A stretch of DNA of 6,363 nt from Alphaproteobacteria bacterium (GTDB lineage Bacteria > Pseudomonadota > Alphaproteobacteria > Puniceispirillales > Puniceispirillaceae). The notes under the pieces are model-generated. The model made no database searches, was not told the origin of the DNA, and worked only from the letters and a program-made list of their open reading frames with translations. Position 1 is the first letter of the stretch; each line of letters begins with the position of its first letter. Both the position numbers and the translations under genes were made by a program. The stretch spans positions 1-6,363 of the forward strand of contig WTHY01000145.1 of assembly GCA_011522945.1 (NCBI GenBank), read 5' to 3'. Of this stretch, positions 5,672 through 6,363 are shown piece by piece.

Positions 5672-5739
5672 AACCCCTCCGGATCAGTCGAAATTTGGGG
5701 ATCCTCATCATAGTAGCTGCATCAAATGGGGTGTAAAAC

Positions 5740-6195
5740 ATGGCTAAAAAGGACAAAGGCAAATTAGAGAATGCTGCTGAAACAATCATTCTGCCAGACG
5801 GGTATATGCCTACCGTTGATGAGCCATTTATGAATGAGATGCAGCTTGAATATTTCAGGCAGAAGCTGTTGCGCTGGCGCTCAGAATTATTAAATGAGGC
5901 TTCACAAACACTACAACAACTCTCGACAGAAAGTTTGCACAAGCCTGACCAGATGGATAGGGCGCAGATTGAGTCAAATGCGGCTTTGGATTTGCGCACA
6001 CGTGATAGAGAACGCAAACTGCTTCAGAAAATAGACTATGCGTTGCGTCGTATCGAAGATGGCAGCTATGGTTATTGCGAAGACACAGATGAGCCTATCA
6101 GCATAGCACGTCTGGAAGCTCGTCCCATCGCAACCTTGTCTTTACAAGCACAAGAACAGCATGAGCGAATGGAACGCGTGCATAGAGATGACTAG
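5740..6195 (+). CDS. dksA: RNA polymerase-binding transcription factor DksA
   Basis: DksA enters the RNA polymerase secondary channel and, with ppGpp, retunes transcription in the stringent response. At 151 residues it has the length of the E. coli protein. The N-terminal part contains FMNEMQLEYFRQKLLRWR (30-47), starting the long coiled coil. The coiled-coil tip carries the functional D70-x-x-D73-x-A75 motif (DQMDRA). The second helix runs through about 105, and the GSYGYC zinc-finger region follows. Of the four zinc positions only C113 remains; the others are T116, S134 and A137. EARPIATLSLQAQEQHERME closes the C-terminal helix. Single-cysteine forms are usual in alphaproteobacteria, so this is probably a functional ortholog. 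ATG 5740 follows GGGG at 5728-5731, and an upstream in-frame GTG meets a stop at once. Own terminator downstream. Confidence 0.95.
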   Translation: MAKKDKGKLENAAETIILPDGYMPTVDEPFMNEMQLEYFRQKLLRWRSELLNEASQTLQQLSTESLHKPDQMDRAQIESNAALDLRTRDRERKLLQKIDYALRRIEDGSYGYCEDTDEPISIARLEARPIATLSLQAQEQHERMERVHRDD

Positions 6196-6240
6196 CGGCA
6201 TATGATTGTCTGAACATTCTTAAAAACACTCATTTAAATC

Positions 6241-6262
6241 AGGCGGCTTTTGCCGCCTTTTT
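6241..6262 (+). terminator. Intrinsic terminator of dksA
   Basis: AGGCGGC (6241-6247), a TTTT loop and GCCGCCT (6252-6258) form a perfect 7-bp GC-rich stem, followed by T to 6262. It lies 45 nt after the dksA stop on the same strand. The hairpin ends dksA as a single-gene unit, or at least separates it from whatever lies to the right. Confidence 0.9.
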
Positions 6263-6363
6263 GCTGTGGATGCCCTATGATTAAAGGCGGCAATAAGATG
6301 ATTGCTTTTGCTCCACGCACTTTGTTCCGCAAGATATATTTGATGTGGATATAAATAGCCATT
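6263..6363. other. Right-edge stretch without a supported gene
   Basis: The last 101 bases hold no reading frame I can defend. A 25-codon plus-strand frame (6277-6354) has no ribosome binding site. Two minus-strand frames stay open from the edge through the dksA terminator, but nothing in them resembles a known protein C-terminus. AGGCGGC from the terminator stem recurs once at 6285-6291. Confidence 0.4.

Larger units (their letters stand above)
5323..5739. other. Divergent ctrA-dksA intergenic region
   Basis: A gap of 417 bp, AT-rich, holding the promoters of both genes. Seen in it: a dyad at 5547-5564, a pair of TTAA half-sites at 5563-5576, a further TTAA at 5540-5543 and a possible dksA promoter at 5644-5671. 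No GANTC (CcrM) site occurs anywhere in it by my reading. On the ctrA side, TTGAAC (5379-5374) lies 19 nt before an AT-rich TTTAAA (5354-5349), a weak possible promoter very near the gene. A 50-codon plus-strand reading frame (5360-5512) has no ribosome binding site and is not called. Confidence 0.6.

Noticed and set aside
5598..6017. Minus-strand reading frame of 139 codons antisense to dksA
   Set aside because: dksA on the plus strand is an unmistakable family member; the antisense product has Ser/Cys-rich composition and no recognisable domain.
6277..6354. 25-codon plus-strand reading frame after the dksA terminator
   Set aside because: Too short, no ribosome binding site and no family resemblance.

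Overview
The window reads as a chromosomal segment of an alphaproteobacterium of moderate, somewhat AT-leaning base composition. Three things point there. There is a CtrA-type cell-cycle response regulator with the alphaproteobacterial C-terminal DNA-binding signature. Haem precursor synthesis uses 5-aminolevulinate synthase (the Shemin/C4 route typical of this class). DksA is of the alphaproteobacterial form, with only one of the four zinc cysteines left. I cannot name the genus from the sequence. A marine SAR116-like lineage is possible but unproven.

Left part (1-1000): the first 29 bases hold the start of a minus-strand gene that runs off the left edge behind a near-perfect Shine-Dalgarno sequence. 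Divergent from it, across an AT-rich intergenic stretch, is a LuxR-type regulator with an acyl-homoserine-lactone-binding domain. Between them lies a 20-bp dyad with the layout of a lux box. This arrangement suggests a quorum-sensing locus, with the cut-off gene a candidate autoinducer synthase, but only nine of its codons are visible.

Middle (1084-4321, all minus strand): reading in the direction of transcription, a small DUF3553 protein, hemA (ALA synthase, TTG start), hemH (ferrochelatase, 54 nt behind hemA) and an unrecognised small membrane protein that converges on luxR. hemA and hemH encode the first and last enzymes of protohaem synthesis and probably form one transcription unit. DUF3553 has its own candidate promoter with a perfect inverted repeat just upstream.

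Right part (4471-6363): ctrA (minus) ends at a strong intrinsic terminator. It is divergent from dksA (plus) across a 417-bp gap holding TTAA motifs and a dyad but no GANTC site. dksA ends at its own intrinsic terminator. The last ~100 bases contain nothing I can call. CtrA carries a long unusual C-terminal tail and lacks the terminal Ala-Ala used in Caulobacter for regulated proteolysis.

Most of the window is ordinary core housekeeping. The points most worth following are the lux-type intergenic region, the CtrA tail and the dyads upstream of DUF3553 and between ctrA and dksA. No tRNA, rRNA, CRISPR array or insertion sequence was seen.
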